In this document: positions 55,277 to 64,000 of the stretch, piece by piece
Position numbering within the stretch: position 1 is the first letter of the stretch
How the letters are laid out: each line of letters begins with the position of its first letter
Assembly (NCBI GenBank): GCA_934047225.1
Contig: OW203991.1
Coordinates: forward strand, 992,001-1,056,000
Direction: 5' to 3'
Source of the DNA: Ypsolopha sequella
Lineage: Eukaryota > Arthropoda > Insecta > Lepidoptera > Ypsolophidae
DNA length: 64,000 nt
Notes under the pieces: model-generated
Told to the model about the DNA's origin: nothing
Seen by the model: the letters and a program-made list of their open reading frames with translations, nothing else
The model's database searches: none
Position numbers and translations under genes: made by a program

Positions 55277-56309
55277 CTGCGGACAAAGGGCATGTGTGAC
55301 ATTCTGAACCGTGTTTCGAATTCTACTAAGTGTTGGGCAATCCGAGGTTCGGGAGCTAAGAATTTAATGACGTATTCGTACATTATGGGGGGAAATCTAT
55401 TTTGTGTAGTTGTCTAAAAGCAAAAAGGGTCAGCTATACTTTTCTTCAAAGCTGACCTCCTTTTTTGTTGTTTATATATTTATGTACTAATAACATCTTC
55501 TGATCTAGCTTTTATGTATTTTAGCTTTCTATAATTTTTGGAAGTACCTACTCATAACAAATTTTATATACAGGATGGAAAAAAAGTAAGGGCCCTGGAG
55601 GAGAACTACCTTAAATCCTTTAATTAGCTCATTTTACTGAAAGGAAAAATTTCTTTATTTTTAAAAGAAACAAAGCTGCATTCAAAGATCTTCTAAAATT
55701 CGCTTGTCTCACCCGGGAATCGAACCAACTAAAAATTAAAAAAATAAACCCTCACTATTTTATTATACGAATCGGTAGGATTATTGTTCAGGATAAAATT
55801 TGTCTAATAAAACATTTGGTCTTACACTCATCTGTTGTACGAGATACCCATGAAATTGAATATTTATTACAACTTCTTTATTAACAATACTTAGTAATTT
55901 TTATAACCAATCTGAAAATAAAAACAAAATTTAAAACGCAGCTGTAAAACCTTGGAATCAACTTTCAAACAAAAAACAAATAATTAAAATAGCTATTGAT
56001 TTACAAGAATTGTGAACGCAAGTTGCTGTAAAAAATTCGGCAATTTCATATGTATCAGTCTATTGATATTTTTATATATAGTATATTAAGAGTATATTAA
56101 GTAGTTATTATTATTATTATTTTTTTTTTTTATTATTTATTTGTATGTATACGATATGTATGTATCAAACATAAAATATATTGTGTAAGTTTTGTTGGAT
56201 AGGAGTATATTATATATTAGGCATTATGTATATCCACTTTATTGGTTTTGATTCTTCTTTTATTTATGTATTCTGTAAATTGGTATCCCCCTCCACATTA
56301 CGTAAAATA
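55277..56309 (-). other. Intron of the receptor gene
   Basis: Contains an ACAGGATGG-type repeat start at about 55572-55740 (GGGCCCTGGAGGAGAACTAC) and AT-rich DNA. No further exon recognised. Confidence 0.45.
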
Positions 56310-56458
56310 ATACTTTCTTCACCACCCAAAGGTTGGCTGGAAGAAATCGCTTTAAGTGATAAGTCCGCCCTTGTACAACATTGTGTGTTCAAAACTCTGT
56401 ACTCAATTTTTTTTATTTGATCTTGTACAATAAAGTGTGTATTCATTCATTCATTCAT
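56310..56458 (+). mobile_element. Non-LTR 3' end with (ATTC)n tail
   Basis: AGGTTGGCTGGAAGAAATCG, TTAAGTGATAAGTCCGCC and TTGTACAATAAAGTGTGTAT are followed by ATTC repeats. I recognise this as a common lepidopteran LINE 3' UTR. The coding part is missing. Confidence 0.7.
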
Positions 56459-56490
56459 GTAAAGACCTAATATTAGGTTCATTCGTGTTC

Positions 56491-56850
56491 CATCCATCCA
56501 ACAGCCTAGTTCGTCCACTGCTGGACATAAGCCTTTCCAGGGCTTTGTCACTCCCGGCGGTCATCCTGGAAGAATTGCCCATACTCTCACACGCTGGGCA
56601 GGCGGGTTGGTGAGAGCGGTGCCAGAACCCTCGCACCAGTGACGCCACTGCCCGTCACCAGTCTGTTCCATATAAGGCCCGGCTATTAGGGATGGATATA
56701 CCACCATCCATCGGTCCCAGGCATGGTGGGCCTCCTGGTTTTTTGCCTGTGAGCTGTCCTCTTACTCTCCTCCGAATTATTTCGCGGGGGTCTCCAAGTA
56801 AGATGGTGGTAAGGTGGTGGTGGTTGTGCCCGGCATCAGCTCTACCACCT
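56491..56850 (+). repeat. Dispersed repeat, CCACTGCTGGACATAAGCC family, copy D
   Basis: Same order of blocks as copy C, ending GCATCAGCTCTACCACCT. It lies 66 bp from an inverted partial copy. Confidence 0.85.
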
Positions 56851-56916
56851 GAACCCGCTAAGTTTCAATTGTCTATACGTAGCTTTTATATGTAGTTTCA
56901 ATTTTCATAGAAACTG

Positions 56917-57064
56917 GTGCGAGGGTTCCGGCACCGCGCTCACCAACCTGCCTGCCCAGCGTGTGTGAGTATGGGCAATTCTTCCAGGATGACCGCCGGG
57001 AGTGGCAAAGTCCTGGAAAGGCCTATGTTCAGCAGTGGACGAACTAGGCTGATAGGTGGATGGG
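56917..57064 (-). repeat. Dispersed repeat, partial inverted copy E
   Basis: On the minus strand it reads CAGCCTAGTTCGTCCACTGC through CCAGTTTC, the first 150 bp of the family. With copy D it forms an inverted pair that could fold into a 150-bp stem around a loop of about 270 bp. Confidence 0.85.
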
Positions 57065-57389
57065 TTTCATTAGTATCCTTTCTTTAGAATTTTGGCTCTC
57101 TGGCATTATCTAGACTAAACTAATGAGGGTTCGAAAATATGACGAAGTGCTTCGAAAAATATGTAGCAGTGCCCAGCTTCTTTTAGCTCGTCTTGGCGGG
57201 GGCACTACCGTGCCCGCAGATAAAACTCTGCTCACTTAGAAACTATTTTAGTTCCTGTCATTGTGATCGGCCAGGTGCGACAGTCGCCGACCCACCTATA
57301 CCTAAATATACACCGGGATTACATTGGATTTATTGCTTTATCCAATTTTAGACTGCACAATAATGTTGAGTAAACTTATGTTAGATATA
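57065..57389 (-). other. Intron sequence, no feature
   Basis: A GC-richer patch at 57170-57220 (GGCGGGGGCACTACCGTGCC) has no exon signals. Confidence 0.4.
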
Positions 57390-57570
57390 TTATTGACTAC
57401 ATTTTGTCCACGGCTTCACCCGCGCTAATTTTGTTTGCATTTTACCGGGATAAAAAGTAGGCAACGCACTTGCCGCACCATTAACTATCTCTATGTAAAA
57501 AATCACGTCGATCCGTTGCTAGGTGAAAGAGAGACAAACTAACAAACACACTTTCGCATTTATAATAGGG
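57390..57570 (+). repeat. Short CTAGCTTTTGTCC element, copy 3 (diverged)
   Basis: TTTGTCCACGGCTTCACCCG at the start and GTTGCTAGGTGAAAGAGAGA followed by CACTTTCGCATTTATAATA at the end. This is the usual 5'- and 3'-edge pair of this family, without internal repeats. Confidence 0.65.
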
Positions 57571-57921
57571 CTACGGATATCAAGATGCAGCGTACCCGTC
57601 TTAATAATACAACGAACTATTATAAGATAAACACAACCTTACAACTTATCTGTGATTAGCTGACACCGTAAATAAGGTTCGAGGAATGCAAAAGACGTTT
57701 ATTATTCATCTAATTGAATGGACTAGATTTAGTCTAACAGACCTGAAAGACATCGCAATGGATCGCAAGTATTTGGCCTAGTAACATTCAGACTTTAATT
57801 ATGGCACCCTGCGATGATAATTATACGAACAGCGTTTATAGGCGCTCTTTGACGTTCGTCAAGGAATTTCATGGATCATCCAAATCCGATAAGTAGGTGC
57901 TGGTAGATACCATAACCGGTC
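57571..57921 (-). other. Intron sequence, no feature
   Basis: No exon or repeat recognised. Confidence 0.45.
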
Positions 57922-58258
57922 GGCCACAGCTTCAGGCTTCGAGAGGCACACCGACGGCGCCGGCGGAGAGAACAAATGTATGAAGTTGTATAGAACCGGC
58001 CATGGGTCGTCGCTCACGCGTCCTGTCCGGCTTCGAGTGAATTGCGCTCTCGGGACGGCGGTGTGCGGGGAGGCCGGCGGTTGAAACAGTGATCGAGTGC
58101 ACAGGACGAACCTAGTGTCGAACGCTTTGAGCGAGCGAGCGCGCTATACATCCGATGCGGTAGAAGGCGCCGACGGGTGTCATGGCAGGGCAAAGTCCAA
58201 AGCAAAAACCACCTGGAAACGCAGCAAGAAGCGCCGCCAGAAGCCTGAAGCTGTGGCC
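57922..58258. repeat. GC-rich inverted-repeat element (about 337 bp)
   Basis: GGCCACAGCTTCAGGCTTC at 57922 is repeated exactly inverted at 58240-58258. Next inward, ACACCGACGGCGCC pairs imperfectly with GGCGCCGACGGGTGT. The interior is CpG-rich with a 130-codon minus-strand frame (58014-58406) that extends outside the arms and lacks a recognisable domain. Confidence 0.6.
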
Positions 58259-58867
58259 CTGGCGTAAAGCCTGTCGAACTTTGACGTCTTTGAAGACACA
58301 CTCCGACAATACAGATGCTTTCTCCTAGAAAAGACGCCTCATTTAGCCGCTCACAAGCTATAAACATAGTCTTAAAACGTAACGTCATTAAAAGCATTTT
58401 CTTCACTTTCCCGGGGAACTAGAATAACACTTCGCGTGTAGCTCAGTAAACCTAGTGGTTCTTGAAATATTCTGAGGAGCATACATGTATTAAAATATAA
58501 CATTTAAAAGAAACTTAAGGGTTGACAATAGCTCCAAATAAACACAAAACCTCAACCGAACTCCTGACACTCAATACAACCGATCAGATTTAATAACCTA
58601 CTACTACACGAAAACCAGCCTATCCACATACGTTTATGTGTGTGCGTGCACGCAGTGAACGGCCGGCAGCCAAGCCAAGTAGTGCGTACTCTAGTCTTAC
58701 TCCTAATTTGTGGGCGACGAGTCGTAGATAGGCTGGTTTTCTTGTATGAAGAGGAGATGAATGTTGCTTCTTTACGTAGCAGTTTTTATTTACTTATTTG
58801 TTAATTAAGCCAATCTAAAGTAGATAATATCTAAACTCGTACAGAGGTACAAAATAAATATAAAGAG
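58259..58867 (-). other. Intron sequence
   Basis: 58600-58740 has an inverted pair (GAAAACCAGCCTATC / GATAGGCTGGTTTTC), possibly a small MITE. Otherwise nothing. Confidence 0.5.
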
Positions 58868-59036
58868 ATGTTGTAGCCAAATCTGAAGGCTTTAATCTTA
58901 GTTTTAGTGCTGTCAAACATAAAATGATTCCAAAGTAATTTAGATTCTGTCCCAAACTTTTAAGGACTATTTTGCAATGAATGAAATATAGTTTTGATAG
59001 CACTAAAACTAAAATTAAAGCCTTTAGAATCGGCTT
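58868..59036. mobile_element. Small foldback MITE
   Basis: CTTTAATCTTAGTTTTAGTG and, inverted at the right, CACTAAAACTAAAATTAAAG form imperfect arms around about 100 bp. The end word resembles 28351. Confidence 0.7.
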
Positions 59037-59184
59037 AATTGTATGCACTAAAAAACACATAAATAGGTATTTTAGTATAACGAAAATGAAAAAATAAACA
59101 ACATTAATTAAATATTATTAGAGTGCATTACAAACTTGAAAAGATCAACCAGAAACAAACTCAAAGACAAGAATTTGAAAAAAT

Positions 59185-59262
59185 TCACCGGGACAGGATT
59201 CGAACCTGCGACCTCTAAAATAGCCTCAACTGACCGTGTGCTCCATCTGCTGACAGTGCGGG
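59185..59262 (-). repeat. tRNA-like (SINE head) sequence
   Basis: On the minus strand GCAGGTTCGAATCCTGT forms a good T-arm with a perfect B-box, but no acceptor-stem partner exists upstream, so it is not a tRNA gene. Its 5' part (GCAGATGGAGCACACGGTCA) overlaps the end of the GC-rich receptor exon. Confidence 0.6.
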
Positions 59263-59384
59263 GACGGCGCGGTGCGGAGCGCGCAGTACGCGGGGAGCCC
59301 GCCCCGCACCCCCGCGACGCTGCCCCGCGCGCGTGCACCCACCGGGCTGATCGTGGACACGTGCTGCTGTCTGAAGTACTCGCT
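59235..59384 (-). CDS. Sidestep-like receptor, candidate cytoplasmic tail exon
   Basis: On the minus strand the acceptor CAATGTTACAG ends at 59385. The frame reads SEYFRQQHVSTISPVG, then GSVAGVRGGLPAYCALR and ends QQMEHT. It enters in phase 0, as required by the preceding exon. At 59234 lies GTCAGT, a weaker but usable donor in phase 0, which would join it to the terminal exon at 55276. If not spliced there, the frame adds two residues and stops at TGA (59228-59226), making this an alternative terminal exon. The (R)QQHVSTI and YC.LR words are, from memory, like tail motifs of sidestep proteins. The last six or so codons come from the tRNA-like repeat. Confidence 0.6.
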
Positions 59385-59738
59385 CTGTAACATTGTATTG
59401 TATTAATTGTTGTGAACATTGACTTAAAAAATAAATATTCAAGTTGTGCGAATGTTTATATTATATATTTAGTTTATAAAATGGCCACTTCTTATCCCGT
59501 AAGTCATAGTCACAGCGTAAAAACTCTAAAGCCTTTCTATAGAACCCCCCAGTAAAATCTCTAGATGAGTGAACATAATACGTACAGATACATACATAAA
59601 ACCCATGAACGTATGAAACCTATGTCCCAAAGTGGTAGGCACTTCAGATACCTCTATCTGCTACGATTCTGACACACGCGTCTACACCTACATTAATCAA
59701 TCATGTCATCAATAGCCGAGAATATAAAGTATTATAGT
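59385..59738 (-). other. Intron sequence, no feature
   Basis: AT-rich, nothing recognised. Confidence 0.45.
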
Positions 59739-60328
59739 GCGCGCCAATCTTTTAGTCGCCTCTGATTGAGTTACGAGTGCAAGCTTGCGCAGGTACAGTT
59801 AAGGAAACAATAATATGAACGGTTGATTATTAAATGTTTACTGTAAGTGGGAAGGTGTACTTGTTGTACCTACCTATTTCATTATTTATTTATTATTTTA
59901 GTGCGATCTCAACTATAAAAATAAAACGCATTAATATAAACACCATTTTCCTACATTGTCGCCTTAAAACGCTATAACGTCCGCGAGGCATAACAACAAC
60001 TATAAACTTTAACAAACTAAATCAACAAAACAACAAATAAAGGCAACAAAAACAATAACAAACAGATTCAACGATAAACTTAACGAATCATGGAATTTTT
60101 TCCTCGAATGTACTTTTCATGGAACGTGCGCGTGCGTAGTATACGGACGTAGCACTAACACTAACGCATAGTGCTGACACCTGCTAAATGGCGAGCGGGG
60201 GGTGTGGTGCGGCACGCAGGCGGGTGTGCTCCGCGCCCTCGCTCCTGTAACGTCCCCCTGACACCGTAAAACGGCTAGTGCGTCGCCTCGTGCGGCTATC
60301 TTCAGAGGCGACTAAAAGATTGGCGCGC
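59739..60328. mobile_element. 590-bp element with 27-bp terminal inverted repeats
   Basis: 59739-59765 (GCGCGCCAATC..TCGCCTCTGA) is repeated exactly inverted at 60302-60328. The interior is AT-rich on the left and GC-rich on the right (60190-60300). GTCATCAATAG occurs outside both ends (about 59704 and 60349) but not adjacent, so no clean target duplication. The element lacks a transposase. Confidence 0.75.
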
Positions 60329-60489
60329 CCTGTACTACGTCAATAGCGTCATCAATAGTCTAAGCCACATATAATCAGAAATTTTTCGGGTTCCGATGTC
60401 TCCACGTTTCTGGCAATTTATTTCATCGACTATAAGTACTATAAGTACGGCAAACGTACTCACATTTCTCACGCACACTAATAGTAGAC
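60329..60489 (-). other. Intron sequence, no feature
   Basis: Nothing recognised. Confidence 0.45.
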
Positions 60490-61235
60490 ACATACATGCG
60501 AAAAAAACCAGTCAAGTGCGAGTCAGACTTGCGTACCTACGGTTCCGTAATTCGACAGTTTTTTAATTTCTTAACTGCTTTATTTTTCCTGTAATCTTTA
60601 CGTAAGCACATATTACCATGATTTTGTAATTTTTTTTTGTTCCACCTGTTTTGGAGATAAGGGGGGGACATAATATTTTTTGTGTTTTTTCAAGGATGAC
60701 TCGACATATTATGCAAGTAAATATAGCCAAGCTAGGTATATATTTTTACAATCGGCTCGTTAATACGTACCCTTTATTCTTTTTACTTTTTTATATATTT
60801 TCAACTTTTTTTTAATCGCTATAGTTTTCCTGTAATTGGCCAGTTATAACCTCTAATCGTGATTTTTTTCAGAAATCAGGGGTGGACATACATTTCTTGT
60901 GGTTTTTCAAAGATTACTCAAAATTAGTGCCGGTAAATATAGACAAAATATATATTTTTACAATCAACTCTTTAATATCTACAATTTGATATGCATTTGA
61001 TGTTTTTAAGATATTTTTTTCTCTCTTTTCTATTGGAAATATTTGAACTATTTCAAATTTTCATGTTTTTTTTCAACGTATTATGTATATTAATTAATAT
61101 TAACGCCAATTTCAAGTCTTTATCTTTAACGGTTCTAAAGTTACGGGGGTGCGTGATATTCATTCGGACGGACGGACAACGGAGTCTCACCATAAAGGTT
61201 CCTTTTGTACTTTTTAGGTACTTCAGAACCCTAAA
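60490..61235. repeat. Dispersed repeat, GGTTCCG family, long copy
   Basis: It begins AAAACCAGTCAAGTGCGAGT and TACGGTTCCGTAATTCGACA. It contains three AT-rich sub-blocks each with ATATATTTTTACAATC.RCTC, and ends GACGGACGGACAACGG and TTCAGAACCCTAAAAAG. Inverse orientation to 16856-17145. The 189-codon hydrophobic frame from 60991 lies within it and is not considered a gene. Confidence 0.65.
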
Positions 61236-61531
61236 AAGAGTAACGCATCAACTTGTAGTCATGAACAACACGACCCATCACATCTCTGTCTCCCATCAAG
61301 TCCGTTTTAGGCCAGATGTGTTCACAAGCGTCACGCCCCCTTGCTTCATATCTCATGATATCTGTTTACATAACATTCATGAAATACTGGGTGAATTTGA
61401 CTATTCACTTCTACAGTATATCAGTATCGCCCATTTGGTTAGTATACCTATGTACATCCATGTACGTCACTTCCGCTTTATTATATTTCTTTCTTTCTTC
61501 CGTTTCATATGTACAGAGAACCTATCCTCAC
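61236..61531 (-). other. Intron sequence downstream of the transmembrane exon
   Basis: No further exon. If intron 61531 were retained, the protein would gain VRIGSLYI before a stop at about 61505. Confidence 0.5.
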
Positions 61532-61779
61532 CTGCATCTGGTCCGTATCTGAAGGTATAATATCCGGGTTCCTGTCATCACTCTCACTGTCGTCCTTCTC
61601 CCGCAGCTTGTCAGGCGAGCCCGGCTGGCTGGTCGGGGGCGGCGCAGACCTGGGCTTCCGTTTGGCGCAACGTTGCCGCACAGCGACCATGAAGAGGATC
61701 ATCACAATCATGAGGATGCCTCCGCCGCCCACCGCCGCTGACATCGCTCCTGACATTTGGAAGGCGGTGCGCGGTAAGT
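61532..61779 (-). CDS. Sidestep-like receptor, transmembrane and tail exon
   Basis: On the minus strand the acceptor CTTTGCTGCAG ends at 61780 and the donor GTGAGG starts at 61531. The first two bases complete a split Asp codon with the previous exon, giving ..SLDLPRTAFQMSG. A membrane helix follows (GGGGILMIVMILFMVAV), then a basic stop-transfer (RQRCAKRKPR), a Pro-rich stretch and the acidic DKLREKDDSESDDRNPDIIP, ending TDQMQ in phase 0. Sidestep-type receptors have one such membrane helix after the FN3 domain and a conserved (D/E)RNPD(I/V)IP in the tail. Extracellular Ig domains are expected upstream. Paralogue not determined. Confidence 0.88.
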
Positions 61780-62639
61780 CTGCAGCAAAGAGTATAACAA
61801 TAAGTGAAACAACTCTGAAATGTTCTAGTATGCTATATAGGGAGCTTCGGCATCTGTCTATCTTTCTACGAAATGGCTGGGCTGATTGAGCCAAAAGATA
61901 AAGGTAGATAAACATTCCGAGGAATAAACTCTTCCAAGAAAACTTAACAAGTAGTTATTTTTGTGCTAAAAATCCATTCTATCGAATAGTAGGTCCAAAT
62001 GACAGACATAATGTTTTATCGGGTTACCTAAAAGAAAAAATAAAACATTGGTTGTCAACATGTACATAGAGAGCAAACATATCTACGACCAGCGATATGT
62101 GCTGTTACCTACGATGTTTTTTTCTTTACTTCTAAGCCTAAAAATGTCCACATCTTGTTTTTCTATATTTTCAGTTCTCATAGCTGCCGTCGACCTTCAA
62201 ATCAGAATCAGGTCAGAGCAAACAAGACAAAGTATTTGTTTGTACCGATCAGACAGGCAGGTCAGAGCAAACAAGACAAAGTATTTGTTTGTACCGATCA
62301 GACAGGCAGGCAATAAAGAAAGAAATAATCTAGGCAATTTCCGATATCCTATAGAACCTTCGTAATGCCTACCGCTCAACATAACAGTTTGTGTTGAGGA
62401 AACTGTCGCCAAATGTCGGATTTATGTTCGAGCTACAACCTTTCGACTCACTGACGTAGAAGATAAGTCAACGGAGCGGCTAGAGAAACCATATACACTT
62501 GTATGTCTAATTAATTTATAAGATTGTACTGACCCTTTTTATCCATCCAATAATTAAACAAGCAATAGTTGTATATATATTTAATTTTGTAATCTACAAA
62601 AATAAAGTTATGTAGAACCCGATTACTTATATCACTAAG
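61780..62639 (-). other. Intron sequence
   Basis: AT-rich. It holds only the 49-bp duplication at 62211-62308. Confidence 0.5.
62211..62308. repeat. 49-bp tandem duplication
   Basis: GGTCAGAGCAAACAAGACAA with its 29-bp continuation (ending GATCAGACAGGCA) occurs twice in direct succession without differences, so it is recent. Confidence 0.92.
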
Positions 62640-62880
62640 GTATGATTTCAATGACATCAAAGATTTATTCCTCACTCCATAGTGATCCAATTTACATAAA
62701 AGTGTTTCATGATTAAAGCAATCGAAAGCCTCTCAGGTCACAAAACACACCAAACCCATCTTGCTTTTCTTCCCCAGCATCAAATATGAGTTTGACTAAA
62801 GCAACTCCTGCAGACAGATGCAGGTTGACCTCCCTCTAGTGAATCCATATTATTCACGGTGAAGCAACTTATTTTAATTA
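62640..62880 (-). pseudogene. LINE reverse transcriptase fragment, minus strand
   Basis: In shifting minus-strand frames: GFTRGRST, LVKLIFDAGEEKQDGFGVFC and DLRGF, where functional copies have a FCDLSKAFD-type block. The catalytic Asp region is eroded (LRGF for LSKAF), and several frame breaks follow. A jockey-like relic inside a receptor intron. Confidence 0.7.
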
Positions 62881-63204
62881 AAATGAGATAATAATTAGTA
62901 AGATTTATTTTCGTACCTGACCTGACAGATTCAAAATAACGTTGTGACTAAACAATTGCATTAATACTATTTATTTTATTCTAAATTCTAAAACACAGTT
63001 CTAAAATCAAAATTGGCGGCAAATAATGCTAACGACAGAACTTAAAAGGCATTTCTGGTATGTTGATAAGTATCTAAAGAAATCTGATCTCAATAAACAT
63101 TACTTACATAATTTTGCGACGGTCTTAAGAGAGGTAGACACAGACTTAAGATTTATATGAACTATTTTCAAATAAATATAACACATTAGCTTCTTCTAAC
63201 TCAC
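62881..63204 (-). other. Intron sequence, no feature
   Basis: AT-rich. Nothing recognised. Confidence 0.5.
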
Positions 63205-63385
63205 CTAAACTTTTGTCATGCACATGGTGTTTCTCCGGCGGCCTCAAAGTGCTGGCCCGCAAAGGGTACGGTTCACCTCTTCCCTTGGCGTTGTACGCCA
63301 GCACGGCTGCGGTATACGTCCGCCCAGGTGCCAGCCCCACGGCTGTGAACCGAGGTACTGCGCTGGACACGTTGGCTACTATTTC
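63205..63385 (-). CDS. Sidestep-like receptor, FN3 second-half exon
   Basis: On the minus strand the acceptor TTTTTCAG ends at 63386 and the donor GTGAGT starts at 63204. Phase 0 in, phase 1 out, 181 bp. It reads EIVANVSSAVPRFTAVGLAP, GRTYTAAVLAYNAKGRGEPY and RASTLRPPEKHH. The GL.PG..Y...V.A.NAKGRG/SEP pattern is the E-F-G strand region of a fibronectin III domain, and the NAKGR plus (L)R..TL...EK run is characteristic of the membrane-proximal domain of sidestep-type receptors. It joins in frame to the exons on both sides. Outside the cell; probably binds Beat-family ligands, by family knowledge. Confidence 0.9.
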
Positions 63386-63751
63386 CTGAAAAATAATCAA
63401 AAACTAAACAAACAGGCACAACAATTTGTAAACAAAGGAATTTTGTTGCTTTACAAAGCAATCATAAACTAATTCGTAGTCATAAAATAGAAACCAAAAA
63501 ATCTTTTACCATTTAGCTATAGAATGATTGATTCTCGACAACAATTGATTATTATGTTTTTGCGTGATGGGCGGTGAACCCTATCGCCGTACTTTAGGCA
63601 CAAATATGGTCCCACACATCTTAAAATGTCTTCCGAAGCACGCATACCGAACACCAATGTGCCTCTACTGGATTCGAACCCCCGGATTAGTGATTGTGAC
63701 GTTTGAACCTCTAAACTACAGAAGCAGATTTTCAACAGAAAGATAACATAC
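63386..63751 (-). other. Intron with SINE
   Basis: A 366-bp intron whose central half is a SINE (63550-63725) in the same orientation as the gene. Confidence 0.7.
63550..63725 (-). repeat. tRNA-derived SINE inside receptor intron
   Basis: On the minus strand: CTGTAGTTTAGAGGTTCAAA (A-box-like), GGGGGTTCGAATCC (B-box), then GTACGGCGATAGGGTTCACC, the family body word. Truncated just after the body start. Confidence 0.8.
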
Positions 63752-63885
63752 CTGTGTGGCTATATCTCTGACTTCTAGCAGGAAGGACTGAGGCATCCCG
63801 CCGTTGAAGCCTTCGGAACATCGGACTCCAAAGGAGGAGAGCGACGCATTCACCACTGTGCAATTGTGTACCTGGTCGGGCCGAC
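63752..63885 (-). CDS. Sidestep-like receptor, FN3 first-half exon
   Basis: On the minus strand the acceptor TATATTTTTATCCAG ends at 63886 and the donor GTATGT starts at 63751. 134 bp, phase 1 in, phase 0 out. It reads RPDQVHNCTVVNASLSSFGV and RCSEGFNGGMPQSFLLEV, then RDIATQ. NCT.VN followed by C.EGF.GG.PQ.F.LEV is the signature of the FN3 domain next to the membrane in sidestep family proteins, which guide motor axons in flies together with Beat proteins. The upstream exons (Ig domains) lie beyond the window, so this is a partial gene. Confidence 0.9.
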
Positions 63886-64000
63886 CTGGATAAAAATATA
63901 TAAAATAAATGAACTACTAAATTATGTACCATGTCGTCACGACAAGAGGGGTGTGAAAGGTATTTTTGATTTAGTTTTTAATTTTTAATTTGATTATTAA
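63886..64000 (-). other. Upstream intron of the receptor gene
   Basis: AT-rich intron running off the window. Confidence 0.6.

Noticed and set aside
54996..55383. Alternative frames through the GC-rich block at 55.1-55.3 kb on both strands
   Set aside because: High GC leaves all frames open; only the minus frame entering at 55276 has a good acceptor, a correct phase and a stop in context.
58014..58406. 130-codon minus-strand frame in GC-rich DNA
   Set aside because: No recognisable domain or matching splice phases to the receptor gene; overlaps an inverted-repeat element.
59185..59262. Possible tRNA gene on the minus strand
   Set aside because: Good T-arm, but no matching acceptor or D-arm; treated as a tRNA-derived repeat.
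60991..61560. 189-codon hydrophobic frame
   Set aside because: Lies mostly within a dispersed non-coding repeat and has AT-driven Phe/Leu/Ile composition, without domains.

Overview
This is eukaryotic, AT-rich, intron- and transposon-dominated DNA. The repeat content looks like that of a moth or butterfly: tRNA-derived SINEs with a shared body, jockey/CR1-like LINE 3' ends, short palindromic DNA elements, and dispersed repeats carrying lepidopteran-style signatures such as TTCGTCCACTGCTGGACATA and CTAGCTTTTGTCC.GGCTT. The lepidopteran call is recognition from memory, not a database result. There are no operons, rRNA genes, intact tRNA genes or CRISPR arrays.

Layout. 1-1147: SINE remnant and a 17-bp minisatellite. 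1148-8407: one complete, apparently young BEL/Pao LTR retrotransposon (774-bp LTRs with one difference seen, GTACC target duplication on both sides, gag and pol open reading frames in one frame divided by a single UAG). 8408-32400: mostly non-coding DNA with MITEs, SINEs, three tandem arrays (13.2, 20.0 and 25.8 kb), degraded LINE and PIF/Harbinger pieces, and a few isolated splice-flanked exon candidates. 32431-35700: two satellites (14 bp and 56 bp). 38600-50270: palindromic MITE, LINE fragments, a 1.3-kb element with internal repeats, SINE. 50561-53327: 79-bp and 19-bp arrays, then a near-perfect 135-bp-arm foldback. 55088-63885: the 3' end of a host gene on the minus strand.

The best-supported host gene is a sidestep-family cell-surface receptor on the minus strand. 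Its exons run from 63885 down to 55088: two encode a membrane-proximal fibronectin III domain, one a transmembrane segment plus a cytoplasmic tail with DRNPDIIP, then a GC-rich tail exon and a GC-rich terminal exon with a stop. All splice phases are compatible. The 5' exons (immunoglobulin domains) must lie beyond 64000. The introns hold SINEs, LINE fragments and inverted-repeat elements.

No clearly new multi-gene system is visible. The most unusual structures are a 112-bp satellite built from one end of a MITE plus 22 bp of its flank, the long foldback at 53 kb, the in-frame UAG between gag and pol, a LINE fragment bounded by a 235-bp direct duplication, and a receptor tail exon that runs into a tRNA-like repeat.
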